A stretch of 5,690 bases of DNA. Origin: Candidatus Mediterraneibacter colneyensis. Lineage in GTDB: Bacteria; Bacillota; Clostridia; Lachnospirales; Lachnospiraceae. This document shows, in pieces, positions 1-5,670 of this stretch (positions are counted from its first letter, which is position 1; the number at the start of each line of letters is the position of its first letter). The notes beneath the pieces are model-generated. The model was not told the origin of the DNA, made no database searches, and saw nothing but the letters and a program-made list of their open reading frames with translations. The stretch spans positions 1 to 5,690 of the forward strand of contig DXEY01000145.1 of the NCBI GenBank assembly GCA_019114745.1, read 5' to 3'. A program made the position numbers and the translations under genes.

Positions 1-22
1 TAAAACAGCGGATTGAGCGATA

Positions 23-61
23 TTTACAAAAAAAATAAAATGAGAAAAAAATAATTGTAAA
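23..61. repeat. inverted repeat TTTACAA/TTGTAAA
   Basis: TTTACAA at 23-29 is the exact reverse complement of TTGTAAA at 55-61, with 25 bp between the arms. The right arm overlaps the candidate -35 box of the GH20 promoter, so it could be an operator. The arms are short and lie in A/T-rich sequence, so chance is a serious alternative. A longer TTACAAT/ATTGTAA-type repeat occurs at the right end of the window. Confidence 0.25.
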
Positions 62-83
62 AATATAACAATAATGATATCCT
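55..83 (+). promoter_or_regulatory. weak candidate sigma-A promoter for the GH20 gene
   Basis: TTGTAA at 55-60 and TATCCT at 78-83 are separated by 17 bp, which gives the right geometry for a vegetative promoter but only a 4/6 match in each box. The surrounding 1-90 region is very AT-rich, so other -10-like hexamers (for example TATAAC at 64-69) are nearly as good. The rest of positions 1-141 contains no gene I can support. A promoter somewhere here is expected because a large gene begins at 142, but this particular assignment is tentative. Confidence 0.3.
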
Positions 84-117
84 ATTAAAGATAAGCGGTA
101 ATTCAAGACGCGGATTC

Positions 118-145
118 AGGAAGGATGGAAAAACAAAGTTTATGA
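118..145 (+). promoter_or_regulatory. Shine-Dalgarno with possible coupled six-codon leader
   Basis: AGGAAGG at 118-124 is the only good ribosome-binding site upstream of the GH20 gene, but it ends 17 nt before the ATG at 142, much farther than the usual 5-10 nt. An ATG at 125 just after it opens a six-codon frame (MEKQSL) whose TGA at 143-145 overlaps the GH20 ATG as ATGA, an arrangement typical of translational coupling. The Shine-Dalgarno-to-ATG125 spacing is short. The start at 142 is still the best choice: it is the most upstream ATG in frame, and it gives a complete signal peptide. An internal ATG at 154 would also keep the signal peptide. Confidence 0.35.
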
Positions 146-3100
146 AAAAAGGAATGAAAAGAGTGGCGGCGCTTCTGCTGGCATCGGTTCTGGCAGTTCC
201 GGGACTGTCAGGGCTTCATCCGGCGCAGGCAGAGGCGGCTCCTGTGGAGACAACAGGAGAAAATATCGTACGGGGGAAAACGGCGATTGCTTCTTCCATC
301 GACAATGAAGCCGGACCGGATCTGGCAGTGGATGGCGTGAAAGATGAGACAGAGCAGTGGAATTCTGAAGCCATGAAGGACTGGAAGGCAAATGATACGA
401 GCCGGGATCAGGATGAACAGACGCCCCAGTGGATCCAGATCGACAGAGGCGAAGACGCAGAGCCGGCGTCTGTCACATCGATCAAACTGTGGTACAACAT
501 GAAAGTATGGCCGATGGAATACAAGATCCTGACGGCAGCTGAGTCAGATCTGAAAGCCAGTCCGGAGGATACGTCTGTGGCTCTGGAAGAATGGACGGAA
601 GTGGTTTCTGTGTCCCGCCCGTCTTCCGGCGGCCAGGTGGCGAACGGGCCGGATCAGGATATCGCTGACACAGATGAAAATACAGATACGATCACGGCTG
701 CCACAACTCCGGCATTGGAAGAAGGCGTGATGATCCAGAGGTATGTTCTTGTCTATATCACCAAGGTAAATGCCCAGGCGCCGGGGAATAATGTAAACCT
801 CCGCGAGATCGAGATCTTCGACGACACGGTCAATGTGGATGTAAATGCGGTGTTGGATTCGATCGGCGAACAGGATCTGAAGATCGCCGATGGAAAAGTG
901 ACGGTTGGAAAAGAAGCGGCGGGAGCGAAGATCTACGTCCGGGGGAGTGATCTTGAAAATGTTGTCGGAAATGACGGAAATCTGAGCGGTTATAACATCG
1001 GCGACAGAGAGGTTACGCTGATCGTCCGTGTGGAAAACGAGAAGGATCCGTCACAGTATGCCGAGAAAAATATGACCGTTGTCATTCCGGATCAGCGCGC
1101 GGCTTATCCGGCGGGATATTTTCCGGAAACTGCGGAGCCCAATGCGAAGCCCGAAGTGATACCGTCTCTTCAGGAATGGTATGGGTACAGCGGAGAGTTT
1201 GAGCTTAACGGTACGTCGCGGATCGTTTATAATGATGCCGCCGGAGCCGGGATACGGGCTGCTGCGGATAATATGAAAACAGATCTCCTCGACATTACAG
1301 GGCTGGATCTTGCGGTCGCGGAAGGAACGGCTGCTGACGCAGGTGAAAATGACATTTATATTGAGTCTCAGACAGAGGATACCTTTAAAGTCGGGGATGA
1401 GGGGTATCTCATGGTTACAGACGACAGCGGGCTGAGGATTTATGCGCCTTCCTATACGGGCTGCCTCTATGGCACGATCTCTGTAGAGCAGATCCTGTAC
1501 CAGGCAGACGGAAACCGTACAGTTCCAAAAGGGATCACAAGGGACTACCCGGCATATGAGGTCAGGGGCGTGATGCTGGATGTGGCGCGTACGCCGTATC
1601 GTATCCAGCAGCTTCACGATTATGCGAAAATACTTCTCTGGTATAAGATCAATGAGTACCATCTGCATGTAAATGATAATGACAACTGTAATATTCCACA
1701 GTCTGTTGACGCCCATGCGGGATTCCACCGTCTGGAAAGCGAACGGTTCCCATCCCTTGATTCAGAGGTGAAGCATGCCGGAGTACCTGCAGACGCTGTC
1801 AATGAGGATTATTATCTCAATAATGCAGATTATCAGGGAAACCCGCAGTATACAAAGGAAGAATGGCGGGAACTTCAGTCTCTTTGCAGCGGTATGGGGA
1901 TCAATATGATCACAGAGCTTGATCTTCCGGGACATTCTCTGCTTTATAATAAGTATGCCGATAAAAATCCGGACAAGATCCCAGAACTTGAAGGGGGGAT
2001 TAAGTATACCTCAGGCAATCTGACGACCAATGGCGGCGCAGAGCTGATGGATCTTGTGGGGGCCAACTCTGATCGGGCGCTCTGGTTCGCAGAAGAGTTA
2101 TGGGACGAGTATACCGGGGGAAGCGAACCCTTTATATCCGGCAGCGTGGTACATATCGGCGCGGATGAATACTGGGATCACGATACACAGGGGATCCGGG
2201 ATGCGTTTGCCGTGTTCGCGGACAGTCTGCGGCAGGTGATCCAGACGAATCTGGGCGAAGATACAAAGATCAGGATGTGGGGAGCCGGGGAAGGCATGTT
2301 CTCTACAGCGGAAACCGTCCTTGAAGATGTGGATCTTCCGGAAAACTATCAGCTTGATGTCTGGTCGCAGAGATATGAAGATGCAAAACAGAGGGTCAGC
2401 GAGGGATATCAGGTGATCAACTGCCGGGATGCCTTTTTGTATGGAAACCCGGGCCGTACGAACCGTGATGTGCCAAATGCCGAATTTGTCTATAATGAGT
2501 GGAATCCGGCGATGTTTGAGGATGGCGCGCCGGGAACCGGGACAAATCCGCTTCTGGGAGAGCCAAACCTCCTGGGTGCAAAGACGGTGATCTGGGGAGA
2601 CCAGAGCCAGGAAGGCATGACCGAGAGAGACGTCAATCAGAGAGTACTGCGTGCGGTTTCCATCGTAAGTGAAAAGACATGGAACGGTACGGATGAAGAC
2701 GACACATATGAGGAGTTTGAACGGCGTGCCGCCCGTCTTGCCGAAGGACCCGGCACCCAGATCGCAATGGAGACAGACTCCAAAACGTCGCTTGTACTCG
2801 ATTACGATTTCAGCAACCTGTCGTCAGACGGCATGACCGTTTACGACACCAGCGGAAACGGATACAACGGTACGCTGAGCAGGGCGGGAGAAGTGAGCGA
2901 AGACGGGTATCTGTCCTTCAGCGAAAATACGCTGGCTACTCCTCTGAAAACATTGTCTTATCCGTATACAGCCGCATTTACCGTCCGTCTGGATGCTGAA
3001 GAAGCAGAGCAGAATACGGAGGATTCCTCTATCTTTTCGGGGTATGACGGACAGCTCCAGATCGCGGGTACAGACGACGGAAGACTCTCGGCTAATGTGA

Positions 3101-4638
3101 ATTACTTCACGAGGGATTTCGGTTACAGTATTCCGGATGACGGCACCGAAGTAAATGTGATGCTTGTGGGAACTTTCCAGGGGACAAAGCTGTACATTAA
3201 CGGGAAACTTCAGACATTCCTCTCCCAGAAAAGTGATGAGGACGGGACTGCTCCGGGAAGCGTAACGTCGATGTATTCGTCGTTCCCGCTCCCTCTTGAA
3301 AAGATCGGGGAAGGCCTTCACGGTGAACTTTCGGGTATCCAGGTATATAACAGGGCTTTTTCTGCTGAAGAAGCGGCGGCGTATTATACAGAGGCGTGGG
3401 ATTCGGATACGTCAAAGGTGAATGTTGCCCAGAATACATATGCCGGCGGAACTTCCCGTGCCGTCGGGGATGCCTCAAACTACGACAATGCGGACGGACG
3501 TGTCAGGTCAGCATTTAAAGCGGTGGACGGCGATGCATATACACAGAACGGGCAGCCTGCTGAACGGATGGATGAAAGCACCTCAGATATTTATTCTTAC
3601 TGGAAGGGAAGCCGCGCAGACAGTTCACTGAGCGTTGATCTTGGCAGGACGCGGAATATCAGTGAAGTTCAGATCCAGTGGAAATATGGAGGAAAAGGAA
3701 AAGATTTTGATATTCAGATATCGGAAGACGGAGAGAACTGGAAGACGTGGAAGGAAATTCGTGGAAATCAGGATTTCCTGACTACAATATCTGCGGAAGG
3801 AGAACCGGTGCAGGCGCGTTACGTCAGAATGCGGGGGATCTCATCTCATACCGGATCCGGCTATATGATCCAGGAGTTTCTGGTATATGAAACGGTTGAA
3901 AAGACGGAACTTTCCGGCACACTGGCGGAAGCTGAAAAGATGATCGCTGAGAAGGGACTGAGTTTTGAGTCAGAGGGAAACAGTGACAGGGAACTCTTTG
4001 CCGCTGCCGTACAGGCAAAGGCTGTGAAGGAGAATTTCCTTTCTACGGCAGATGAGACGGCTCAGGCTCTGGCGAGGCTGTCTGCGGCGCTGGAGGCCGC
4101 GGAAGCTCCTGAACCGGAGAAAGAATATTCGATTACGGCGGAAGCAGTTGAAGGAGCTGACATCACTGTTCCGGAGAAGAGCAAAGCGGGAGAGACAGTG
4201 ACAGTCAAAGTCAGTATTACAGATTCCGATAGAGAGGTCGGCGCGGTGACTGTGACAGGGGCATCCGGAAATGTGGCTGTAACAGAGGTAAATGCATCTG
4301 AGTACACGTTTATCATGCCGGCGGAAGATGTGACAGTTTCCGTGTCATTGAAAGCGAAGGATGATCCGTCAGGAGGAGATCCGTCAGGAGGAGATCCGTC
4401 GGGAGAAGATCCGTCGGGAGGAGATCCGTCGGGCGAAACTCCGTCAGGTGAAAAACCGTCGGGCGAAACTCCGTCAGGTGAAAAAGCAGATGAAACGGCA
4501 GACAGGACCGGCACAGAGAATAAAGCGGCAAAGACCGGCGATACATCCGGAAACGGATGGCTCTGGCTGACACTTCTTTCAGGAACGGCAATTATAGTCA
4601 CAGTAGCGAAGAGGAAAAATATCCGCCGGAAATTGTAA
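142..4638 (+). CDS. surface-anchored multidomain GH20 beta-N-acetylhexosaminidase / lacto-N-biosidase type enzyme
   Basis: This 1498-residue exported glycoside hydrolase is predicted to release terminal beta-linked GlcNAc/GalNAc, or lacto-N-biose, from host glycans outside the cell. A signal peptide with AQA/EA cleavage after residue 30 is followed by these modules: discoidin/CBM32-like (about 40-227), beta-rich linker (229-320), GH20b (about 338-470), GH20 barrel (about 472-850), LamG/concanavalin-like (about 884-1086), second discoidin-like module (about 1094-1250), FIVAR-like helices (1257-1322), beta domain (1329-1406), eight PSGxx repeats (1409-1448) and a membrane tail. Catalytic signatures are intact: R475 in the RGVMLDVAR strand, H507/H509/D512, the E592-L-D-L-P-G-H598 motif, and H671-I-G-A-D675-E676. 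In the family, the Asp positions the substrate acetamide and the Glu is the acid/base. Tyr767 and Trp713, 741, 787 and 818 are likely pocket residues. The tail has AAKTGD (1462-1467), a hydrophobic stretch (1473-1489) and KRKNIRRKL, which resembles a sortase signal with an atypical motif. Family assignment is firm. The choice between hexosaminidase and lacto-N-biosidase cannot be made from sequence alone. Confidence 0.93.
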   Translation: MKKGMKRVAALLLASVLAVPGLSGLHPAQAEAAPVETTGENIVRGKTAIASSIDNEAGPDLAVDGVKDETEQWNSEAMKDWKANDTSRDQDEQTPQWIQIDRGEDAEPASVTSIKLWYNMKVWPMEYKILTAAESDLKASPEDTSVALEEWTEVVSVSRPSSGGQVANGPDQDIADTDENTDTITAATTPALEEGVMIQRYVLVYITKVNAQAPGNNVNLREIEIFDDTVNVDVNAVLDSIGEQDLKIADGKVTVGKEAAGAKIYVRGSDLENVVGNDGNLSGYNIGDREVTLIVRVENEKDPSQYAEKNMTVVIPDQRAAYPAGYFPETAEPNAKPEVIPSLQEWYGYSGEFELNGTSRIVYNDAAGAGIRAAADNMKTDLLDITGLDLAVAEGTAADAGENDIYIESQTEDTFKVGDEGYLMVTDDSGLRIYAPSYTGCLYGTISVEQILYQADGNRTVPKGITRDYPAYEVRGVMLDVARTPYRIQQLHDYAKILLWYKINEYHLHVNDNDNCNIPQSVDAHAGFHRLESERFPSLDSEVKHAGVPADAVNEDYYLNNADYQGNPQYTKEEWRELQSLCSGMGINMITELDLPGHSLLYNKYADKNPDKIPELEGGIKYTSGNLTTNGGAELMDLVGANSDRALWFAEELWDEYTGGSEPFISGSVVHIGADEYWDHDTQGIRDAFAVFADSLRQVIQTNLGEDTKIRMWGAGEGMFSTAETVLEDVDLPENYQLDVWSQRYEDAKQRVSEGYQVINCRDAFLYGNPGRTNRDVPNAEFVYNEWNPAMFEDGAPGTGTNPLLGEPNLLGAKTVIWGDQSQEGMTERDVNQRVLRAVSIVSEKTWNGTDEDDTYEEFERRAARLAEGPGTQIAMETDSKTSLVLDYDFSNLSSDGMTVYDTSGNGYNGTLSRAGEVSEDGYLSFSENTLATPLKTLSYPYTAAFTVRLDAEEAEQNTEDSSIFSGYDGQLQIAGTDDGRLSANVNYFTRDFGYSIPDDGTEVNVMLVGTFQGTKLYINGKLQTFLSQKSDEDGTAPGSVTSMYSSFPLPLEKIGEGLHGELSGIQVYNRAFSAEEAAAYYTEAWDSDTSKVNVAQNTYAGGTSRAVGDASNYDNADGRVRSAFKAVDGDAYTQNGQPAERMDESTSDIYSYWKGSRADSSLSVDLGRTRNISEVQIQWKYGGKGKDFDIQISEDGENWKTWKEIRGNQDFLTTISAEGEPVQARYVRMRGISSHTGSGYMIQEFLVYETVEKTELSGTLAEAEKMIAEKGLSFESEGNSDRELFAAAVQAKAVKENFLSTADETAQALARLSAALEAAEAPEPEKEYSITAEAVEGADITVPEKSKAGETVTVKVSITDSDREVGAVTVTGASGNVAVTEVNASEYTFIMPAEDVTVSVSLKAKDDPSGGDPSGGDPSGEDPSGGDPSGETPSGEKPSGETPSGEKADETADRTGTENKAAKTGDTSGNGWLWLTLLSGTAIIVTVAKRKNIRRKL
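4366..4485 (+). repeat. eight tandem 15-bp repeats encoding PSGxx
   Basis: Eight in-frame 15-bp units encode PSGGD, PSGGD, PSGED, PSGGD, PSGET, PSGEK, PSGET and PSGEK. Units 5-6 and 7-8 are identical 30-bp blocks (4426-4455 and 4456-4485), which points to recent duplication. The segment lies between the last folded domain and the membrane tail of the GH20 protein, where a Pro/Ser/Gly-rich stalk is expected to span the cell wall. Because the unit length is a multiple of three and contains no stop in several frames, it also creates spurious open frames on both strands. Confidence 0.95.
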
Positions 4639-4645
4639 AAATCTC

Positions 4646-4674
4646 TTGAAATCGCGCTTATAAAGAGTTATATT
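4646..4674 (+). promoter_or_regulatory. sigma-A promoter of ribU and its riboswitch leader
   Basis: TTGAAA at 4646-4651 and TATATT at 4669-4674 have an ideal 17-bp spacer and match consensus at 5/6 positions each. Transcription would begin near 4681, about 16 nt before the riboswitch P1 stem, which is the expected arrangement for an independent leader transcript. The -35 box starts only 8 nt after the GH20 stop codon. No intrinsic terminator lies between that gene and this promoter. Confidence 0.82.
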
Positions 4675-4696
4675 AGTACACGTAAAAGGAATAAAA

Positions 4697-4823
4697 TCTT
4701 CGGGGTCGGGTGCAATTCCCAACCGGCGGTATAGTCCGCGAACTGCCTGATGGCAGCCGAACCGGTGACTTTCTGACATGGAGAGGATTCCGGTACCGAC
4801 AGTATAGTCTGGATGAGAGAAGA
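4697..4823 (+). promoter_or_regulatory. FMN riboswitch (RFN element)
   Basis: This is a cis-acting RNA aptamer that binds flavin mononucleotide and controls the ribU gene downstream. The conserved RFN landmarks are all present in order: TCTTCGGGG opening P1 (4697-4701 pairing with GAAGA 4819-4823), P2 as GGGTGCAATTCCC (4708-4720), ACCGGCGGTATAGTCCGCG forming P3 (4722-4740), a variable P4 hairpin CTGCC/GGCAG (4743-4756), P5 ACCGG/CCGGT (4761-4765 with 4790-4794), and ACCGACAGTATAGTCTGGATG forming P6. P5 is unusual in carrying an extra internal hairpin between GGTGA and GATTCC. The gene downstream is a riboflavin transporter, a standard target of this class. With the terminator at 4878-4908, high FMN is expected to switch expression off. 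Confidence 0.97.
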
Positions 4824-4830
4824 AATTTAC

Positions 4831-4860
4831 AGCCGTCGGCATATGATATGCCGGGCGGTT
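4831..4860 (+). other. linker hairpin between FMN aptamer and terminator
   Basis: CGGCATA (4837-4843) and TATGCCG (4847-4853) form a 7-bp stem around TGA, and the flanks AGCCG and CGGTT extend it with wobbles and a bulged G. It sits between the aptamer P1 strand and the terminator, so it belongs to the expression platform. Its 5' arm can alternatively pair with ATCATATGCCG at 4958-4968. The structure is read by eye and was not folded computationally. Confidence 0.6.
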
Positions 4861-4877
4861 CCGCTGAATATGGAATG

Positions 4878-4908
4878 AAACCCCGGGAAAACAGTTCCCG
4901 GGGTTTTT
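4878..4908 (+). terminator. intrinsic terminator of the FMN riboswitch
   Basis: The arms AAACCCCGGGAA (4878-4889) and TTCCCGGGGTTT (4895-4906) form a perfect 12-bp stem with an AACAG loop, and a run of five T ends at 4908. It lies 55 nt after the aptamer and 90 nt before the ribU start, so it is the regulated attenuator. ACCCCG in the 5' arm (4880-4885) complements CGGGGT at 4701-4706 in the aptamer's opening strand. This gives a candidate antiterminator when FMN is absent, but that pairing is an inference. Confidence 0.93.
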
Positions 4909-4947
4909 ACTGTTTCAGATCCGGCGGCAGGATTTCCATGAAGATTG

Positions 4948-4990
4948 CCTTTTTCAAATCATATGCCGCACAGACGGCAGAAAAAGGAGA
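4948..4990 (+). promoter_or_regulatory. ribU ribosome-binding site within a possible sequestering hairpin
   Basis: AAGGAGA at 4984-4990 is a strong Shine-Dalgarno sequence 8 nt before the ribU ATG. CCTTTTTC (4948-4955) is exactly complementary to GAAAAAGG (4980-4987), covering the first half of the site. Inside lies a TGCCG/CGGCA hairpin (4964-4968 with 4975-4979) whose 3' arm directly abuts the sequestering strand. If formed, the combined structure would limit ribosome access in transcripts that pass the terminator. The ribosome-binding site itself is certain; the sequestration is a proposal. Confidence 0.6.
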
Positions 4991-4998
4991 GATGAGAC

Positions 4999-5565
4999 AT
5001 GAGTACAGAAACAAGTCAACCAAATGTAATGACGACAAGAAGAACGGTTAAACTGGTAAAGATGGGCGCGATGGTGGCGATCTCCGTCGCTCTTGTATAT
5101 CTGATCCATTTTCCGGTTTTTCCGGCGGTGGCATTTCTGGAATACGATCCGGCGGATATCCCGATCCTGATCGGAACTTTCGCATTCGGCCCGCTTGCAG
5201 GGCTTGTCCTGACCGTGGTGACAGCATTGGTGCAGGGACTGACGGTGAGCGCGGGAAGCGGACTTTACGGCATCCTGATGCATATCATCGCAACCGGCGT
5301 TTTTGTGATCGTATCCGGTACGATCTATAAGAGGAAAAAAACGCGTCCGATGGCAGTGGCAGCGCTTTTGTGCGGTATGGCAGCAATGGCAGTCGTCATG
5401 GTGGGAGCCAATATGGTGATCACTCCGGTATTTATGGGGGTTCCGGCAAGTGCTGTATGGTCGCTGATGCCGTTCATCGTCGGATTCAATGTGATCAAAG
5501 CAGGGATCAACGGCACGGTGACATTCCTCCTGTATAAACGTATCGCGAATTTCCTGAGAAAATAG
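4999..5565 (+). CDS. ribU: riboflavin ECF transporter substrate-binding (S) component RibU
   Basis: This 188-residue integral membrane protein binds riboflavin and works with the shared energizing module of group II ECF transporters (EcfT plus two EcfA ATPases). No gene for that module is in this window. The diagnostic segment FLEYDPADIPILIGTF followed by AFGPLAGLV (residues 46-69) matches the RibU family, in which this loop and helix line the flavin site. About six hydrophobic helices can be counted (roughly 22-44, 54-68, 70-88, 91-109, 118-140 and 155-182), and the length is usual for the family. A27-x3-A31 in the first helix resembles the AxxxA motif by which S components contact EcfT. The ATG at 4999 is chosen for its Shine-Dalgarno sequence 8 nt upstream. 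The upstream FMN riboswitch and terminator independently support a riboflavin role and predict repression by FMN. No terminator is visible after the TAG stop. Confidence 0.96.
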   Translation: MSTETSQPNVMTTRRTVKLVKMGAMVAISVALVYLIHFPVFPAVAFLEYDPADIPILIGTFAFGPLAGLVLTVVTALVQGLTVSAGSGLYGILMHIIATGVFVIVSGTIYKRKKTRPMAVAALLCGMAAMAVVMVGANMVITPVFMGVPASAVWSLMPFIVGFNVIKAGINGTVTFLLYKRIANFLRK

Positions 5566-5582
5566 GACTGGAAACAAAAAAG

Positions 5583-5611
5583 TTGACAAATTGAAATGTT
5601 TATATTACAAT
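5583..5611 (+). promoter_or_regulatory. strong sigma-A promoter for a gene beyond the right edge
   Basis: TTGACA (5583-5588) is a perfect -35 box and TACAAT (5606-5611) a 5/6 -10 box, with a 17-bp spacer. Transcription should begin near 5617-5619 and run rightward out of the window. It starts 17 nt after the ribU stop codon. The -10 box lies inside the left arm of a 10-bp inverted repeat, and the start point falls at the beginning of a phased TGTAA repeat array, so the promoter is probably regulated. Confidence 0.8.
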
Positions 5612-5636
5612 ACCGCCTGTAACAAAATTGTAATAT
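5602..5636. repeat. 10-bp inverted repeat over the -10 box (putative operator)
   Basis: ATATTACAAT (5602-5611) and ATTGTAATAT (5627-5636) are perfect reverse complements separated by 15 bp. The left arm contains the whole TACAAT -10 box of the promoter at 5583-5611. A protein bound here would block that promoter. The right arm overlaps the direct-repeat array annotated separately, so the inverted repeat may be a by-product of that array together with the -10 sequence. The regulator is not identified. Confidence 0.55.
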
Positions 5637-5670
5637 CTGTAATAAAACTGCAAATAATAGCGTATATATA
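5617..5670 (+). promoter_or_regulatory. tandem Pho-box-like repeats with a following -10 box
   Basis: Four half-sites, CTGTAAC, TTGTAAT, CTGTAAT and CTGCAAA, start at 5617, 5628, 5637 and 5648 (spacings 11, 9 and 11 bp). AAAA separates the members of each pair. Each pair resembles the PhoB box known from enterobacteria (CTGTCAT, four A/T-rich bases, CTGTCAT). TATATA at 5665-5670 begins 10 bp after the second box, the spacing used at PhoB-activated promoters where the box replaces the -35 element. A phosphate-regulated gene such as a pst operon is a plausible target outside the window. The regulator could also be another OmpR-type response regulator. Confidence 0.45.

Noticed and set aside
11..28. 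Catabolite-responsive (CRE-like) site upstream of the glycosidase gene
   Set aside because: TTGAGCGATATTTACA has the wrong spacing between TG and CG for the TGNAANCGNNNNCA consensus, and no other match is visible in 1-141.
1051..1728. Minus-strand open frame of 225 aa inside the GH20 gene
   Set aside because: It overlaps the GH20b domain and the start of the catalytic barrel, has no recognisable domain or credible ribosome site, and the + strand protein here carries conserved catalytic motifs.
4366..4485. Possible CRISPR-like or intergenic tandem array
   Set aside because: The units are contiguous 15-mers without spacers and in frame within the GH20 protein, so they are a coding stalk repeat.
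4062..4601. Long minus-strand open frame (179 aa) and a nested one over the repeat region
   Set aside because: They lie antisense inside the GH20 gene, are made of a Ser/Pro/Asp-rich repeat translated from the stop-free 15-bp units, and have no ribosome site. They are shadows of the PSGxx repeat.
4643..4667. CTCTT...AAGAG as a terminator for the GH20 gene
   Set aside because: The stem is only 5 bp, A/T-rich, with a 15-nt loop and no T-run, and it lies across the ribU promoter.
4710..5051. Plus-strand open frame of 113 aa upstream of ribU
   Set aside because: It begins inside the FMN aptamer, reads through the terminator and overlaps the ribU start out of frame. The sequence is explained by RNA structure.
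4954..5589. Minus-strand open frame of 211 aa opposite ribU
   Set aside because: It is rich in His, Cys and Arg and has no hydrophobic or domain pattern, which is typical of the antisense of a membrane-protein gene. RibU on the + strand has clear family motifs, a ribosome site and a riboswitch.
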